Positions 49,161-62,090 are shown, counted from the stretch's first letter. The stretch is DNA of 64,000 nt from Whitmania pigra (GCA_021613335.1 JAJTWR010000329.1:867501-931500); one strand, 5' to 3'. The notes: a model not told the origin generated them from the letters alone. Program-made: numbers and translations.

Positions 49161-52100
49161 TTAGCTCTGGAGGATGGCCACGGCATCTTTGACGGCGTGG
49201 AAGATAACGTTTTTGATTTGTAATTTGTCCTCGTGGTTAGAATGGGTGCTGGACAAGTGGCGGAACTCTTGAGTCAGTTGGAAGCAGTAGTCGACATTCT
49301 CTGGGGAGACAAAGTCCTCTGCAGCCTTTATGCAACTGTGAAGGTTTCTGACCTATCAAAAGGCATAGCAAAGACATACTTAAACATACGTACATACTTG
49401 TGGTCTTAACGTTTACTCATTGAAATGTTATCAGTGAATGAATTCATTTCAACATTCAGATTACCTGATGAGGAGCTCCAGCTGGTATAAAAATGGCATC
49501 ACCAACACACTGAACTATGGTGTAGCCCTCGACACCGTAATCTCTTAACAGCCGTTCTCTCAGTATTTCATCCAAATACCAATTTTGGTCATGTATGGGG
49601 TCAGAATTTGGTTCGATTGGTTCTCCCATCTCTTGAGCCACCTTGAAATTTGTTTAATTATGAGTTAATTAACTTTAACAACTTTAACTTTATTACGTAA
49701 TAATGATGATGATCATGATAACAATTTGATACCAATATTAATATTCTTTGGAATAATTAGAGTTTAATAATATTCTTACCTTTGACAATAGGTGTCTGAT
49801 CTTGTCTGAATCGTGCGGGTCATAGATGTGCCACAATGCGCCCGGCTTCTGAAGTCCAGATTCAACTCTGCGCATCGTTTCAGGGCAACTCCCTGCCCTC
49901 TTCATTGCGTTAATGGCAGCTTAATGAAATGTAAAGTGTAGTGACTTCCACGCAAATGAATTATGACTACACATCACCAACCTTGTTCGTGATCTTCGGT
50001 GTCATCGTAGGGCACTCCGACGTAGACCATAAGGTTGACGGCATCGGAGATATCAAGGTGGAGATTAGTCGAACCGACTTTCGGGTCTAACGCAGAGCCG
50101 TAGGCATTGTACATTTTCGGACCTAGGTCGGGCCTGACAAAAAAATCAGGAAGTCTTGAGACAATGTTGAAGACGCCATTTCTATGCGAGTACTCCGGAA
50201 GGGGGAGCGCTTCGAGCAAGTTAGAGAATCTGGAAGGAAGCATGTCGCTGAAATCTGCTGTAGGAGGCCAGTCCTTCAGTTTCAAGATCATCTCTTTCCC
50301 GTTGGAGTCCTTCATTCGCTTCTGCACATGTTCAAAACCTTCCCAGAACTTGGACATCAAGCATCCCTCGAGGACGATCTTGTTTCCGCAGTCGACCAAA
50401 TCATTCGGCAAGCTCCCGAACTCCTCCTGGAAAGAGCTGGGAGTCCACAGTTCGAAGTTCAGCTGTTTCTCGCAGTTACTGACCATGACCGGCTGGGAAT
50501 TGCGCCACTGTTGATGGAAGAGATTTATGTTGCCGGAATTCCTCGGGTCCAGAAGTTGCAATAACCTTCCTCCGTCGAGCCACTTATGAGGAACTCCTGG
50601 AAACAACTTGCTGGTCACCTCTATGTCATATCTGACGACGATGTGCTCCAACTTGTTGGCACTCATCTGCCTTGGGATGACAAGAGAGCTAGCCTCTTGC
50701 TTGACAAATTGCTGTGACTCATAAAACTCATTCAGTTTTCTCTTGATTTCCGAAATATTGGGCAAGTTGACGACGGTGTTGTCAAAAGTGGACAGCGGAG
50801 GACACTTTGGGGGACCAAACTTTGTGAGGAGAAAGTCTCTGTTGGCATTGTAGGACATGAGGTTGTCGTGAGATTTGTTCAGCGGTTGTCTCTGAGTGGA
50901 AACGCCGAGCGAGGCCTTGATGGAGAGTCTGTCCCTCGATTCCTCGGTGGCGTCGCGATCGAACATTCCTCCGAGAGCATTGCTGCATATGCAATTTACT
51001 TGGATGTTGTACTGTTTCCTGATCACATGAAGCCTCTTGCATAAGTCCCAAAGAGCTGAATGAATGTTAACCATGTTAAGACATCAGTAATAACCGGTTC
51101 GTATTAAAAATAACGTCATTATTTAAAAATCATAATCATAAGAACTACAATAAAGTTTGATAATAATAATTATGAGTGTGTCAAACCGTCGCTAGGAATA
51201 ATCTGAGTGATGACAAGATCTTCTTGCACGTGATTCTGTCGAGTGGCCACGCATTTATCCCACTTGCAACATCCGACCTGATAGCAGTCGATGCATATGA
51301 CGTAGCCGCACTTGCTGCACACCCAGTGTATGTTGAAGAGAGTGGTGCAGCAGACGTCGCAAATCTCCCTCACTCTGTACACGGGTCGCTTCCATGCCAC
51401 CTTGTCTGAAAAATAAATATTTCTTCGTTAAAATGGTTTAATTATATCTCTTCACCACGTGATTCAAATGCAAGCCAGTTTTAATACAATCAATGCAATG
51501 TTTCAAGGTGAGGTAAGACAGTTTCTATTTGCACTACTCTGTGAAGGCAGAATTCAAATCCACGAACGATACCTTTCAAGTTGGCCCAAGTCACGGCCTC
51601 CTTTTCCTGCTCGACTAGTTTGCAGAAACGATTCCCGACGTGCTCGACGATGTACTTGGCAATGTCGACGGTCATCTCGGAGGAGGGCAGAGGCAACGGC
51701 ATCCAAAGCAGCACGTCGTCGGCGCTGCAGTCGGCCGGCTCGCAGAAGCCGCAATCCCGGACGGCCCCGGATTTCACCTGAGACAGCCTGAAGCAGTTCG
51801 AAGAAAGTCGAAAACCTCGTTGCATTTGAAAGTTAGAAATTAGACGAGCTCACCTCCTAAAAGCCAAGAACCTGCAAGCTGCGTCGCTCTTCTTGGTCGA
51901 TTTGCACTCCAAGCACCTGAGCAGGTTGCTTGGAAGTTCGTGGCACGGTCCATCCTGAATGAACATTCTTCCCAAGTTCATCGAAGTGCCCATGTTCAAC
52001 TTCTTCTCAGAAAGCAGTTTTGATGGATTTGCTGAAGTTTTTAATGAGTTGATAAAATTTCAAACATCTGCTGCCTACTGTTTGTGATTCATCAATGCAT

Positions 52101-53578
52101 TAAAGTTGCAAAGATGATTTCATTTAGACTTAACGTTGCCAGAATTATTGAAGAAGGGCTTAAATAGTTTAAAAGTTAAATTTGACACGTGCTCACTTAT
52201 ATCCTTCCCTTCACTCTTCAGCTGGTTGAGTTTGTTTACACAATCCGACTGCAAAGAAGAGAACTTGAAAAGTGATGCATCCGATCTTTCCACTTTTGCT
52301 TCTCTGTGCTGCTAAATTGGCATCGACATGGCACGATTAGTGGATTGCACAATGATTTTATGCAGCAACAACAGGCAACCTACAGTTGGAAAAAATGTGT
52401 CGTCCAACTTCTTTATCTTGCAACTCGTTCCATCTGTCTGGGTTGCATCAGTGCTTGGTGGCTCGGTCTGAAAGGATAATTATAATATCATATAATATAA
52501 TATTTAGCAAATATAGTTTCACTATTTATTATTTTGTGCTTTCAGAGTCTTAGGTAAACTCTAACTGAAAGTTATTTGATGTTACCTTGACTACTTCACT
52601 GGTGATGGCATCGATGTGTTTCATCACTGCCAGCAACGTCGACATGTCGTCGACATTTCTCGAAGTCGCCGAAGCCATGGATTTTTTTGAGGCTTTCTGA
52701 GGAACCACGTGAGGGTGATGTTCCGATTTTATGCCATCAGAAGGACCGGCCTTTCCAGAACCGCTGGAATCGGTCAGAGGCTTTAATATCTTCATCAATT
52801 TCTCCTTGTGGGAATTTGTTATGAGGTTTTTCTCATTCAGAGTGACACAATGGTGCATGGAAGGGCGATTAGGAAGAGAAGTTGGAGATATTTGGTGGGG
52901 AGTTGGGCAGGTTTGTCTGATCGACTGCTGGTAGGCCTGAGGTCTCGAAGTGGCATTATAGAAGGGGTTCTGATGACTTGTGTGAGGGCTTTGAGAAGAA
53001 CTCAAGTTTAATATTGGGCCAGGAGATTTTGGGCCAAACATTTCTGATGGATGAACTTTAGAATAGTTGAGCAAAAAATTCTGATTGTATGGAGGAGGTG
53101 AGAACATTGGAGTCAATGGAACCTTCAAGTCGTGTGGGTGATCAGAAACTCTCTCGATGCTTGCATAAGGAAGTCTGTATGTCGGCTGATTTGGAGGTTG
53201 AAAGTTGCCTCTCTGACCTTCAACTTCACTTGCAGAATTAGATTCTCTATTGTATAAACCTTTATTGGGGGAACTTGAATTAATGAAAGGAGATGAAGCA
53301 TCATGGTGTATGTATTGATAGTATGAGTTCATGCTGGATCGATTGAAAGGCTGTAAACCAGGATTTTCTACATTCAAAACATGATTGGCATTGTGTGATT
53401 GCAAGTTGATGTAGTCTGTTGGTGTTTGATACATCAAGCCAGGTGTCTGGTATAAAATATTTGAGAGATTGTAATTTGTAGGACTCCTGAGAGCAGGGTT
53501 TTGATATCCTGAGAGAATGTTCCCATCTCCACCCTGTGCCATTGAAGGGTTAGAAGCTCGTGAATAATTAAAAGACAT
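49161..53578 (-). CDS. KDM3: KDM3 (JMJD1/JHDM2) family H3K9 demethylase, complete
   Basis: KDM3 enzymes are Fe(II)/2-oxoglutarate-dependent demethylases of H3K9me1/2. The start ATG at 53578 opens a 331-residue, Ser/Pro/Asn-rich disordered exon (to about 52586). Short linker exons follow at about 52470-52385 and 52258-52204. Exons 52033-51853, about 51800-51573 and about 51405-51180 encode the family zinc finger ([52 protein letters not shown]). The JmjC domain spans exons from about 51057-49982, 49924-49782, 49642-49467 and 49353-49161. It has the first iron ligands in [11 protein letters not shown] and the third in IPAGAPHQV. The protein ends [17 protein letters not shown]. All three iron ligands are present, so activity is likely. 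The N-terminal region is short compared with vertebrate KDM3A/B/JMJD1C, which is common in invertebrates. Confidence 0.93.
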
Positions 53579-55043
53579 TGAGATTTCTGTGGACTGATGT
53601 TTTCTGCGATTGAAAGTGCATCGTAATTAGCGCAGTTAAACTTGGGTTGTTAACCTACTCACTATACAAGATGTAATATTTCATAAAAACTGAGACAAAC
53701 CTAATAATCTGTAGACAATTGCAGTTATAATCTTAACCAAAAAACTATTAGCACTATCTATACACAGATAAACAAATAGGCATCCAACAATTTTTATGTT
53801 ACGTGAAGCTAAGCATGTAGAGCTCCAAAAATTGTGCATTCCAATCACTGCACTTCGTCAAAGTTTTACACTCTTATCTAAACCATATGTCTAGTCGCCA
53901 TGAAGTTTGCAACGAACAATGTAGAACACCCTCAAAAAGATTTATATCACAAATGAATCGTCCAAACAAAGACGACATAAACAACTACAAGAAAAGCATA
54001 GCGATAATAAACATTTCATCAAACCTCAAATACGACTTCAGCCTTATTGTAAATGCACAAAACAATTATGTTCAAATTACATACTTATATATTTTTTGTG
54101 AATGTTTGTTATTAAATAGATGTTATGCCCGCGCTGCTCGGGTTGAAGTAGAAGTATTTATGTCAAAGTTTGAAATATTAATTCAAGTAATCAAAAATAA
54201 TTAAAAATGATATGTAATAAAAATTTTTAAAATTAGTATATTTAAAATGTAAGATGTTCGGTCAAGCGTTACTCGGGTTTTTGTGATTTTTGTGAGAATT
54301 TATGAAAAGCACTCCAAAAAATAAAGCCAGGGCTGAGTTTTATTATTTTTTATAATTAAATTTTTAAAATTAAATTGTTAATTGATTTAGGAATTGAGCC
54401 TTTCTGATGCTTTTAATCATTTTGAATAAAAGTTTTGAATCAAACTAATTTAATTATAATATATTTACTTAGTTTAATAAATTATTCCTTGATTTAAAAA
54501 TTTAGAATTTTAATTTTATTTATTTAGTTCTCAAAAAAAGCTTCAAAATTCATTCCAGAAACAGTTTCTTACTCATATACTACTCGAGGGACTTAGTAAA
54601 CGGTCAAATGAATCGTTAGTCAAGAACATAAAATTTTTAAATCGTTAGTCATCCACCAGAGTACTCTGACAGTCTCAGACACCAGACAGTCACTCAGAAT
54701 AGAAGATCTCCCATGCACCCAATACCAACTAAAAAATCAAGTCATCATTGCTTTAAAGATCTTTAATAGAACCACAAAATATAAAATGAGTACCACAACA
54801 AAAATTACTTTGACTGTAAAATTAAGTATTCCTTGAGATAAAACAAAACAAAGCTTAACTCCAAGTCACCAAAAAGTTCAGTTTCTCACAAATCTGCACA
54901 CACATTCAAGCCTTCTAAATGAAAAAAAAATCATAGAATGATTTGAAGAGAGCCACAAAAATGAAGATTTCGTGCTCAAACAAACATATTCAGTCTTCAA
55001 CGAGTATCTCAAACAGGCAAATACAATGTAAGTAAGTCAAGGT
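53579..55043. other. KDM3 5' region and MTHFSD 3' region
   Basis: AT-rich spacer between two genes on the same strand. A KDM3 5' untranslated exon and promoter should lie just above 53578. The 105-residue + frame at 53887-54204 has no domain. Confidence 0.4.
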
Positions 55044-57486
55044 TCACTTGGCACCAATCACGTGATTTTCACCCATACCATTCTTGAAAGCATCTTGTCT
55101 CTTTTGGCCACCAGGAGATTTTGCCATTTCAAATTTGATTGGCCTATCACTGATCTGCAATCCTTCAAGTGCAACAAGGGCTTCCTCTGCATCTTGCTGA
55201 CTTTTGAAGTTTAGGAAGGCAAATCCTGATGATCCTCTCCAGAGAACTCTGAGAGGATTCACTTTCCTGTCCCTAACTTCGGTCTTGAACTGACTCACCC
55301 TCAAGGATCGAGGCAAACTGCCGACGTAGATGGATCCTTCGATGGCGTCGAGCGTTTCGCTTCTTCTCAGATTCTGACCTCGTCTGTCGTAAGCCCTGTT
55401 CCCTGGTCTCTCGGAGCTGTTGTTTCTCCTGCGGTTGTGAGAGTATCTGTCATCTCTACGATCTTCTGGATGTCTTTCATCAAATCTTGAATTTCTGTAA
55501 CTCCTGTACCTTCCCCTGTTCGACCAGCCACCCCTCCTGCCATCACCCCTACCCTTCCTCGTTTCGTTCTCGTAGTCTTTGCCAAAGTCTTTTTTTGGGA
55601 AACTCCTCCTACCATTAGGATTTCCTCTCACTCTGGCTTTGAAGGCTTCTTCTTCGTCTAAAATGATGTCGGTCAATTCGTCGGGTTTTTCCGATTCGCC
55701 GCTGAGCTTCACCTCGGACCCTGCCTTCCACTGTCTGTAACGAATCCTTTTCAGTACGGGAATGTGATTCAGTTTGTCGACATCGAGCAACTCCCACAAA
55801 ATTCCAGAAGGCTTTTGAAGCTTTCCTGTGCATTCGATGACTCTCGTCGGAGTGACGATGACGTCCACAGGTAAATCGTGGCTGCAGAACATGGAGTCTG
55901 GCAAATCCAGGACCTGACAATCGTGCACCATGGTGATGACCGGAACATTTTGGTCCACGTCGCCGAGGGAGACCAGCATGGCGTATTCCAAATCAGACAA
56001 TCCACCTCCTTTGCCAATCCTTGCACCTGTTAGGAGTTAAGTATAAAATAATAGGTTAAGTAATTAGTTATTTGATATCAATAATAAGTTCATTCAATGA
56101 CTACGCTCCAGTAACTGGTTAAACATAACCTTTAGGAGAGACTGCGATGGACCCAACAATGTAAACATCCACAGAGACCTTCTCGTCGATGTCAATTGCT
56201 TTGCTGTGCTGCTCTATTCCCTAAAGAGGAACCAATTGCATTACATTTTGCGGTGCTAATGCAAGACCAAGAAGCAATAGTTGATAAGCAAGCAACGACT
56301 TGCAAATTACGAAGAATGCAAGTGAACGAAATGTCAATGTTTTAGAACCTGTCTTGCAGCACAACTTCTCAGGTGTTCAGGAGGGCTGTCCTCCGGTGGA
56401 ATGATTCTGCTGACAACATGATTCATCAGACGAGGTGTTGGCACCAGCAGAGTTTTTCCAGCCTTGACATGAAATGTTGAACGTTAAGTACGTAATGCAC
56501 GTTCGTCTTCGAACAAATAAATAACTAGAAGAACAACAGGCAAATTACAAGAATTTATTCAACGAATTCACCTCAAGGGTCCGGAATCTAATTTCCTGCA
56601 GAGTTTTGTCGGGATCGATTCTCACCACCGTGGCATCCTTGAAGAATTGCAACTCGGCAATCTTTGCACCAGCTTCATCAGACCCCTGAAAAGAACATTT
56701 AATTTTGCTTTATATAAAGTCAGTGTAAAAGCCTGTCATGAACTCTCTAAAAATAATTAAATGCTGTTATCTAATTGTAACCTGTAAGTAAATATTTCAT
56801 TGTTTGTTTTTGAATATCATTAGCTTCTTGACAATGAAGTACTAGAGTAGATTAAAGTAAATTTCACAAATAAAACCTAGACTGTTCAAAAAATTAATAA
56901 ACCATACAAAGCAACTTTGCTAATTCAATTCAATAAAATACCTCAAGTGCTCTGAATACTTTATGAAAAACTCTAGTGCCTTTCTAATTAGACATTGGAA
57001 AGCTAAAACTTCAGTTTTCAGAAATAAAGATTCAACCAGCATTAAACTTGGCATAAAATATTAGCAGAAACATTGTATTGCATACATAAATGCTCACTGA
57101 AATGAGAGTAATTCTCTAAACAGACAATGCTAAGCCATGCAACAAATCTTTAAAATGTTTAAGCCTCCAGTTATATGCCATAGCTTCTAGCAAAATAGCT
57201 CTTTTCTTCATTACAAGCTCTTAACTGAAGTTCAACATTACCTTAAAATTGGAAATTCTTCTCCTAGGAGCCTTAGGGTCCAAGGCAATGCTGTGTTTTT
57301 CGAGGTAATCCCAGACTTTGCCTCGAACTGTGGCTTTCGTGTCGTCTAATGCAAGCCATTAAAACTCACTTGAATACATGATATCTTATATTGCTGGAAA
57401 AAGAAAACATGGTCCAAGATATTTCAAATTTAATTACCTGGTCCAATTTGAATAAAGTCCATTGAGCTTTCCTCTAATTCTGGCAT
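55044..57486 (-). CDS. MTHFSD: MTHFSD (methenyltetrahydrofolate synthetase domain-containing, RNA-binding)
   Basis: The protein joins a 5-formyltetrahydrofolate cyclo-ligase-like domain to an RRM. Its cellular role is poorly defined. The vertebrate protein binds RNA and enters stress granules. Exons are 57486-57441 (MPELEESSMDFIQIGP), about 57347-57243 (GKVWDYLEKHSIA, RRRISNFK), about 56687-56576 (ELQFFKDATVVRIDPDKTLQ), 56461-56349 (KTLLVPTPRLMNH), about 56221-56131 (VDVYIVGSIAVSPKG) and a last exon of about 56028-55044. The last exon starts RIGKGGGLSDLEYAML, with VHDCQVLDLP and VIVTPTRVIECTGK. An Arg/Gly/Asp-rich linker follows, then the RRM (IYVGSLP as RNP2, GFAFLNF as RNP1). The order matches the full length of the family. 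The long RGG/Arg-rich linker at about 55620-55370 is more prominent than in vertebrates and may add RNA affinity. Confidence 0.92.
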
Positions 57487-58177
57487 CTAAAATCATTCAA
57501 TTTCATGAATTGGCACAAGCTTTGTAAAATAACTGAAAATGTTTTGCGCAGGTTAGGGCTAACATGAAGTTAAGATAATATTCTAATTAAATACCTTACT
57601 TCAGCGTTTAGAAAACTAAAAGCACTAAAGGCTTTTTAAATAGCTATTTAAGACGAAAACTTAATTTTTAGCAGGAAAGTACAGTACAGGCCACAATAAC
57701 CTCAAATTAACCGAATACCATTCCCATTAAACTCTGCTTTCAAACGAAAAATGAAGTATTACTTTGAAAGAAAAACTTGAAATCCAAGCTAAGTTTGGTT
57801 ATAGCAGCCAAAAACTCCAAACTGCACCTATCTAGCCACGAAACCGTCGCGTCAACCGAAAACCCAATTAAATGCCCAACTCAGCGGAGATAGGCTTGGT
57901 TCCATTCGATTCAATTTCAATGGTACTTAGCTAATTAAAATAATATTCAGAAATACAATTATAATTTTTTTATAATATATTTAATGTGCTTATTTAAATG
58001 TCCTTAAATGATACTCTTCAAGAAAATAGTTTTTCCAATGAATTTATAAAGCTTTCAAGATTTAAATTTGAACAAGTTTCTTGCCACTTCCAACATTGAT
58101 TATTCTAATTGGTGAAATACTTGATCTGAATAAATTTTTTTAAAATATTTTTTATCAATAACATTGCTAGAGACAGC
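57487..58177. other. MTHFSD upstream region
   Basis: AT-rich sequence up to the target duplication of the large hAT element. The TGCTAG at 58165-58170 would serve as a splice acceptor for the broken + strand exon that resumes at 62313. Confidence 0.4.
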
Positions 58178-58420
58178 CAGGGTTTCTTTCAGGCATTATT
58201 GACTTGTCTTCCGCCAGCAGACACTTATATCATGGTAAAAACCTAGTCTTTAACGTAGCTGAAGTTAGCAGACACTTAAATTTAATTTCTAATGCGAAAT
58301 TTCAAATTATAATATTTGGAAACTGCATTTCAAATGCTTTTCAAAAATGTTTATAAATCAATTGACGGAAGATTTTAAAATTTTTGAAGTTATTAGAAAT
58401 TTGAGGAATTCGTTCAAAAG

Positions 58421-58850
58421 TCTTTTTACTCAGTAACTACGACTTTACAACTGACGAAATGTGCATCAAAATGTTCGTTAAGATTTCTACTTTCCAAATA
58501 TGCATACCTTATTAGCTGATAAATTTGGGGAACAACATAAGTGCTTAAAAAATCGCGAGACATCTTAAGCGGAAGTCCTTCCATTAATGGAATGTCTTGC
58601 AAGTCTTCTTACTCAGTAACTACGATTTTACAACTGACGAAATGTCCATCAAAATGTTCGTTAAGATTTCTACTTTCCAAATATGTATACCTTATTAGCT
58701 GATAAATTTGGGGAACAACATAAGTGCTTAAAATATCGCGAGACATCTTAAGCGGAAGTCCTTCCAGTATTTAATTGCCGTACGAGTTCTTTTACTCAAT
58801 AATCACGAAGTTTAGACTGATCAAATAAATGTGCATCAAAATGTTCCTGG
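58421..58850. repeat. 183-bp tandem duplication plus a partial third copy
   Basis: 58421-58583 and 58604-58766 are nearly identical, with a period of 183 bp. Each includes TCTACTTTCCAAATATG, TTGGGGAACAACATAAGTGC and GCGAGACATCTTAAGCGG. A third, diverged start of the unit (TTCTTTTACTCAATAATCACG, then GTGCATCAAAATGTTC) begins at about 58788. It lies in the left part of the large hAT element and may repeat subterminal transposase sites. Confidence 0.9.
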
Positions 58851-58906
58851 TAAAACTGTTCGAGACGGACGCACACATTTTAATGAGATGCTCCACTTTA
58901 ATGAAG

Positions 58907-59340
58907 CTCCACCCAAAACAAATTAAGCTCCGCCTAAAATGAGTAAAAGTAAATCTTTGATCCGTAATATTGTTTAGGTATATCTCTTTTTAGGGAAAAT
59001 CGGTCCTCATTTTTAGGCCCCGAATAGATCCGCTCAAGGGTTAGGGTAGGGTTAGGGTTAGGATTAGGGGGTAGAGTTAGGGTAGGATTAGGGTTAGGGA
59101 TAGGGTAGGGTTAGGGGTCAGGATTAGGGGATAGGGTAAGGGGTCAGGATTAGGGGATAGGGTAAGGTTAGGCAAAGCATAAACTTTAAACACTCTATCG
59201 CTAATGTTAAGTATTTCCAAAATTATAATAAAACTTTATTAGAGACTTCTATGTAAATGACTTAATATATATTGCGGATAAAAGTTTCACTTTTACTCAT
59301 TTTAGGCGGAGTTTAATTTGTTTAGGGGTGGTTTTACCCC
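58907..59340. mobile_element. Foldback element enclosing telomere-like repeats
   Basis: The left arm, 58916-58964 (AAACAAATTAAGCTCCGCC, TAAAATGAGTAAAAGT), and right arm, 59275-59323 (reverse complement AAACAAATTAAACTCCGCC, TAAAATGAGTAAAAGT), are near-perfect inverted repeats about 310 bp apart. The spacer carries the TTAGGG-like tract. It is nested inside the 4.1-kb hAT. Confidence 0.85.
59036..59172 (+). repeat. Degenerate telomere-like (TTAGGG)n tract
   Basis: About 137 bases of TTAGGG, TAGGG, GGTTAGGG and GGGGATAGGG units in one orientation. It is interstitial, between the arms of a foldback element, so it is not a chromosome end. Confidence 0.9.
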
Positions 59341-60129
59341 TCGAACGCTAGTATTTACATGCTTGCATTTTATCATGTCGAAAATGAACTAAGCTTCCGA
59401 TATTATGGCTTTGATGAAATCCAATTTGGAAGCCACGGTCGTAAATAGACCATAAGCAATTAGATTCGTAGTTATCATAAAGAGTAAGTTCCTAAAGTAG
59501 CTTCCTTGCTTAGGCAGGCTTCCCGTCCTTTGAAGGTATTTGATTTGCTAACTAATACTTGATCTTTGTTTTAAAATGATTACTCGTGAAATCTGAATGC
59601 GCATAATGTCAACCTAATAGGAAGTTGAACCAACAGTTCAAAGAAAAGGGAATTTCAATGAAGAGTTGTAGAGAGTGTGGTAGTCTTGTTATATATGTGG
59701 ATTTGAACGCAATAAAATGTAATTGATTATAACTATATTTCATGTTCAATCATAATTCTATTTCAGCATCAATTATACTACTCTGAATTCATTCCACATT
59801 TTTTACGTAAAATGGATCGTGCAGAATTGGTAAATTCTGGAGCAAAAGCAAATAGATTTTATCATCCTAATTTCATGGCCAAATTTTGTAAGAACTTTGT
59901 GCCAACTCTGCCATTTTGGACAAACTTGATGCAGGGTTAGTATATTGAATGTTATACGACAACCACAAATGTAACATAATATAATATTTAAGGAGACCTT
60001 GGGCGACATGGAACTGGTAAACCATACCAGAGTTTATCCGAAATATATAATCGCCACAGAAGTAGTTCCAATCAGGTTTCTGACTAGAATGTTTCTAACT
60101 GAGTTATAACTTGTTAGTAATTATATAAT

Positions 60130-60725
60130 AATTATAATGAAGACCTACACAAAAGACAATAGAGCCCAAGGCCTCATGGAAAAAACCCAATGGATCCTCA
60201 AGAATAACAGGAACATTCAAGACTGGATGATTTTATAATAAATTACAGAGACTTAAACAGAGGGCTCCTTGATAGATTTTGTGAAACTTCAGGCCTGGAG
60301 CCTAAAGCTAAGAAGTATTTTTCTTAATTCAATGATTATAACACATTTATGTTTATGACAGGCATGTGTAAAAGCCATTGGAAAAATTGCCAAAGAAGTT
60401 TGCAGAGGCAGAAAAAATAAGAGCTCCAAATCCATTTATGTAAATGATATTATATCTCCAATGGATTTTGAACTGGTAAGATTTATTCTTGAAATAATTT
60501 AGTGCATTATACATATTGATTATTGCATACAGTCTAAGACAGAGGATGATGATGACATTGTTATTGCTGATGATGGTCCTGAACCTAAGAAGAAGGTGAT
60601 ATCTCTAGCAGTTACAGATAATTAATTTATAAAATAATCCTATCATTAATTTTGGTTTCAACAGAAAATGAATCTCACCAGGCAAGAGACATTCTTGACA
60701 GAACTTAATGTGCAGGAAAAGGCAA
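60130..60725 (+). other. Exon-like + strand segments inside the large hAT
   Basis: Segments with plausible splice signals are about 60363-60475 (ACVKAIGKIAKEVCRGRKNK, then SPMDFEL before a GT donor) and about 60533-60594 (SKTEDDDDIVIADDGPEP followed by KKK, nuclear-signal-like). A third, about 60664-60720 (MNLTRQETFLTELNVQEK), would end at a GC dinucleotide. They run opposite to the transposase and resemble pieces of an acidic nuclear protein. They may be a captured host fragment or a second element gene. I cannot name them. Confidence 0.4.
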
Positions 60726-60805
60726 GCATTTTATTTACTAAAATTTAGCTTATGTAATGATACCTGTGTTAGCGTGTCGGTGATGGTAATGATCATGATG
60801 TGGGG

Positions 60806-60890
60806 TGTTCGGAACCTAGTCCGCACTGCCAGGGAGCATTCTTGATATTGGTTCTATATATTCAGTAGCAGGATAATTGCATTGTTGGTT
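60806..60890 (+). repeat. Second candidate SINE-like copy
   Basis: TGTTCGGAACCTAG, GCACTGCCAGGGAGCATTC and TTCTATATA parallel the order at about 31427-31485. It lies inside the large hAT. Similarity is moderate. Confidence 0.35.
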
Positions 60891-61128
60891 TGGTTACATA
60901 AGGCATTCAAAATGTCTAAATAAATATTTTAGTATGTATCACAATCATGTTGCTTTTCTTCCTTCCCAAATGTTTTTCAATTTTGTTATCATTTGGGGGG
61001 GGGGAGGGGGCCAGTTTTTCGTGCCAAATACAAGTTTAAAATCAAATCACAATTATATTTTAGGTAAAAACATATTGAAAATCATTTATACAAACTAAAA
61101 TTTAAAATATGTTTAATAACCGAAATGT

Positions 61129-62090
61129 TTAAAGAAATTTTAAACGCCGAGGTTTTTTGAGAGCATATAAATCTACTACTCTATCAAGAAAATCTTCCAT
61201 TGGAACTTCGGGAACTCCAGTGCTTATGGTCATACAATGAGTTAAAGTTTCTGGCGGCATTCTATTTCTTGCTTTGCTTAGAATCCTGTTCATTGTACTG
61301 AATGATCTTTCTACTGAAGCAGTTGTTACTGGAATTACAAGAAGAATTTCACAAAGCCTTTGTGGTTCACAGTATCCCAAATCAGCTTCCAATATTTTGT
61401 TCAATGGGTTTTCATCTGTTTTGTACTTTTTGCATTCAACCATAGATTTTATGAAAAATTTAAAAGATTTTAAATCCGCGAGTGCAGCTTCTGCATTTAG
61501 AATGGGAAAGTTGTTACAAAAAGTTATGATGTTTTTGTCTTGAATACCTGACATTGATTCAAAAGTCTCAAATTGACTTGCAGATAACATAATCTCAATC
61601 GATTTGTCGTTAAATCTGTCTTCAATTTCTTTGATGACAGTTTCACAATACCTCTTCATTCCTGTTAATACGCTTTCAGCACTTTCATCTTCAACCAGGT
61701 GTGTTTCTAATTTTATCTCATCAACTTTGCATTTAATCTTTTTTTGTAAATGACTCTCGGTATTTTCGCACTGCTTCACAATATCATTCAAGTGCAATTT
61801 TGTTGAAGTAATCAATGGAATGACTTTAGTCAAACTTAAATCTTTTTTTGTAAAGCATTGCTGAGAAAAGAGAGTGCACTGAGAATTTCATTCATAACTT
61901 GGCAGGTGATTATAAAACTTTCATTTCTAATCTCAAGCAAAATTTCACCAGCTAAGGAAGCCAAATTTTCTCCTTCTTTGTTAATATGCTCACATGCTAT
62001 CAAAATTGATTTTAAGCTTCTGAAGACAGCATTCACAATCCTGTGATGGGACAGCCATCTCACTTCAATACATTCAAACAAACCAGATAC
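61129..62090 (-). pseudogene. hAT transposase, ZNF862/KIAA1586-like, frameshifted
   Basis: The upstream frame, 62081-61836, carries the phrase VRWLSHHRIVNAVFRSLKSI, typical of the post-core region of this hAT group. The next frame, 61833-61129 (234 residues), ends in the dimerisation hallmark LLVIPVTTASVERSFSTMNR, then ILSKARNRMP, and RRLKFL at the stop. The two frames meet at an A/T homopolymer near 61840-61850, where one base breaks the reading. The N-terminal BED/TTF finger and catalytic core were not found, so the transposase is truncated even though the element ends are perfect. Movement may have relied on a related autonomous copy. Confidence 0.85.

Noticed and set aside
50107..50564. 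Frames of 126-135 residues antisense to KDM3
   Set aside because: Shadows of the JmjC exon on the other strand.
53887..54204. 105-residue + strand frame between KDM3 and MTHFSD
   Set aside because: No domain, and located in an untranslated/intergenic spacer.
59036..59172. Chromosome end (telomere)
   Set aside because: The tract is short, degenerate and flanked on both sides by transposon and gene sequence.
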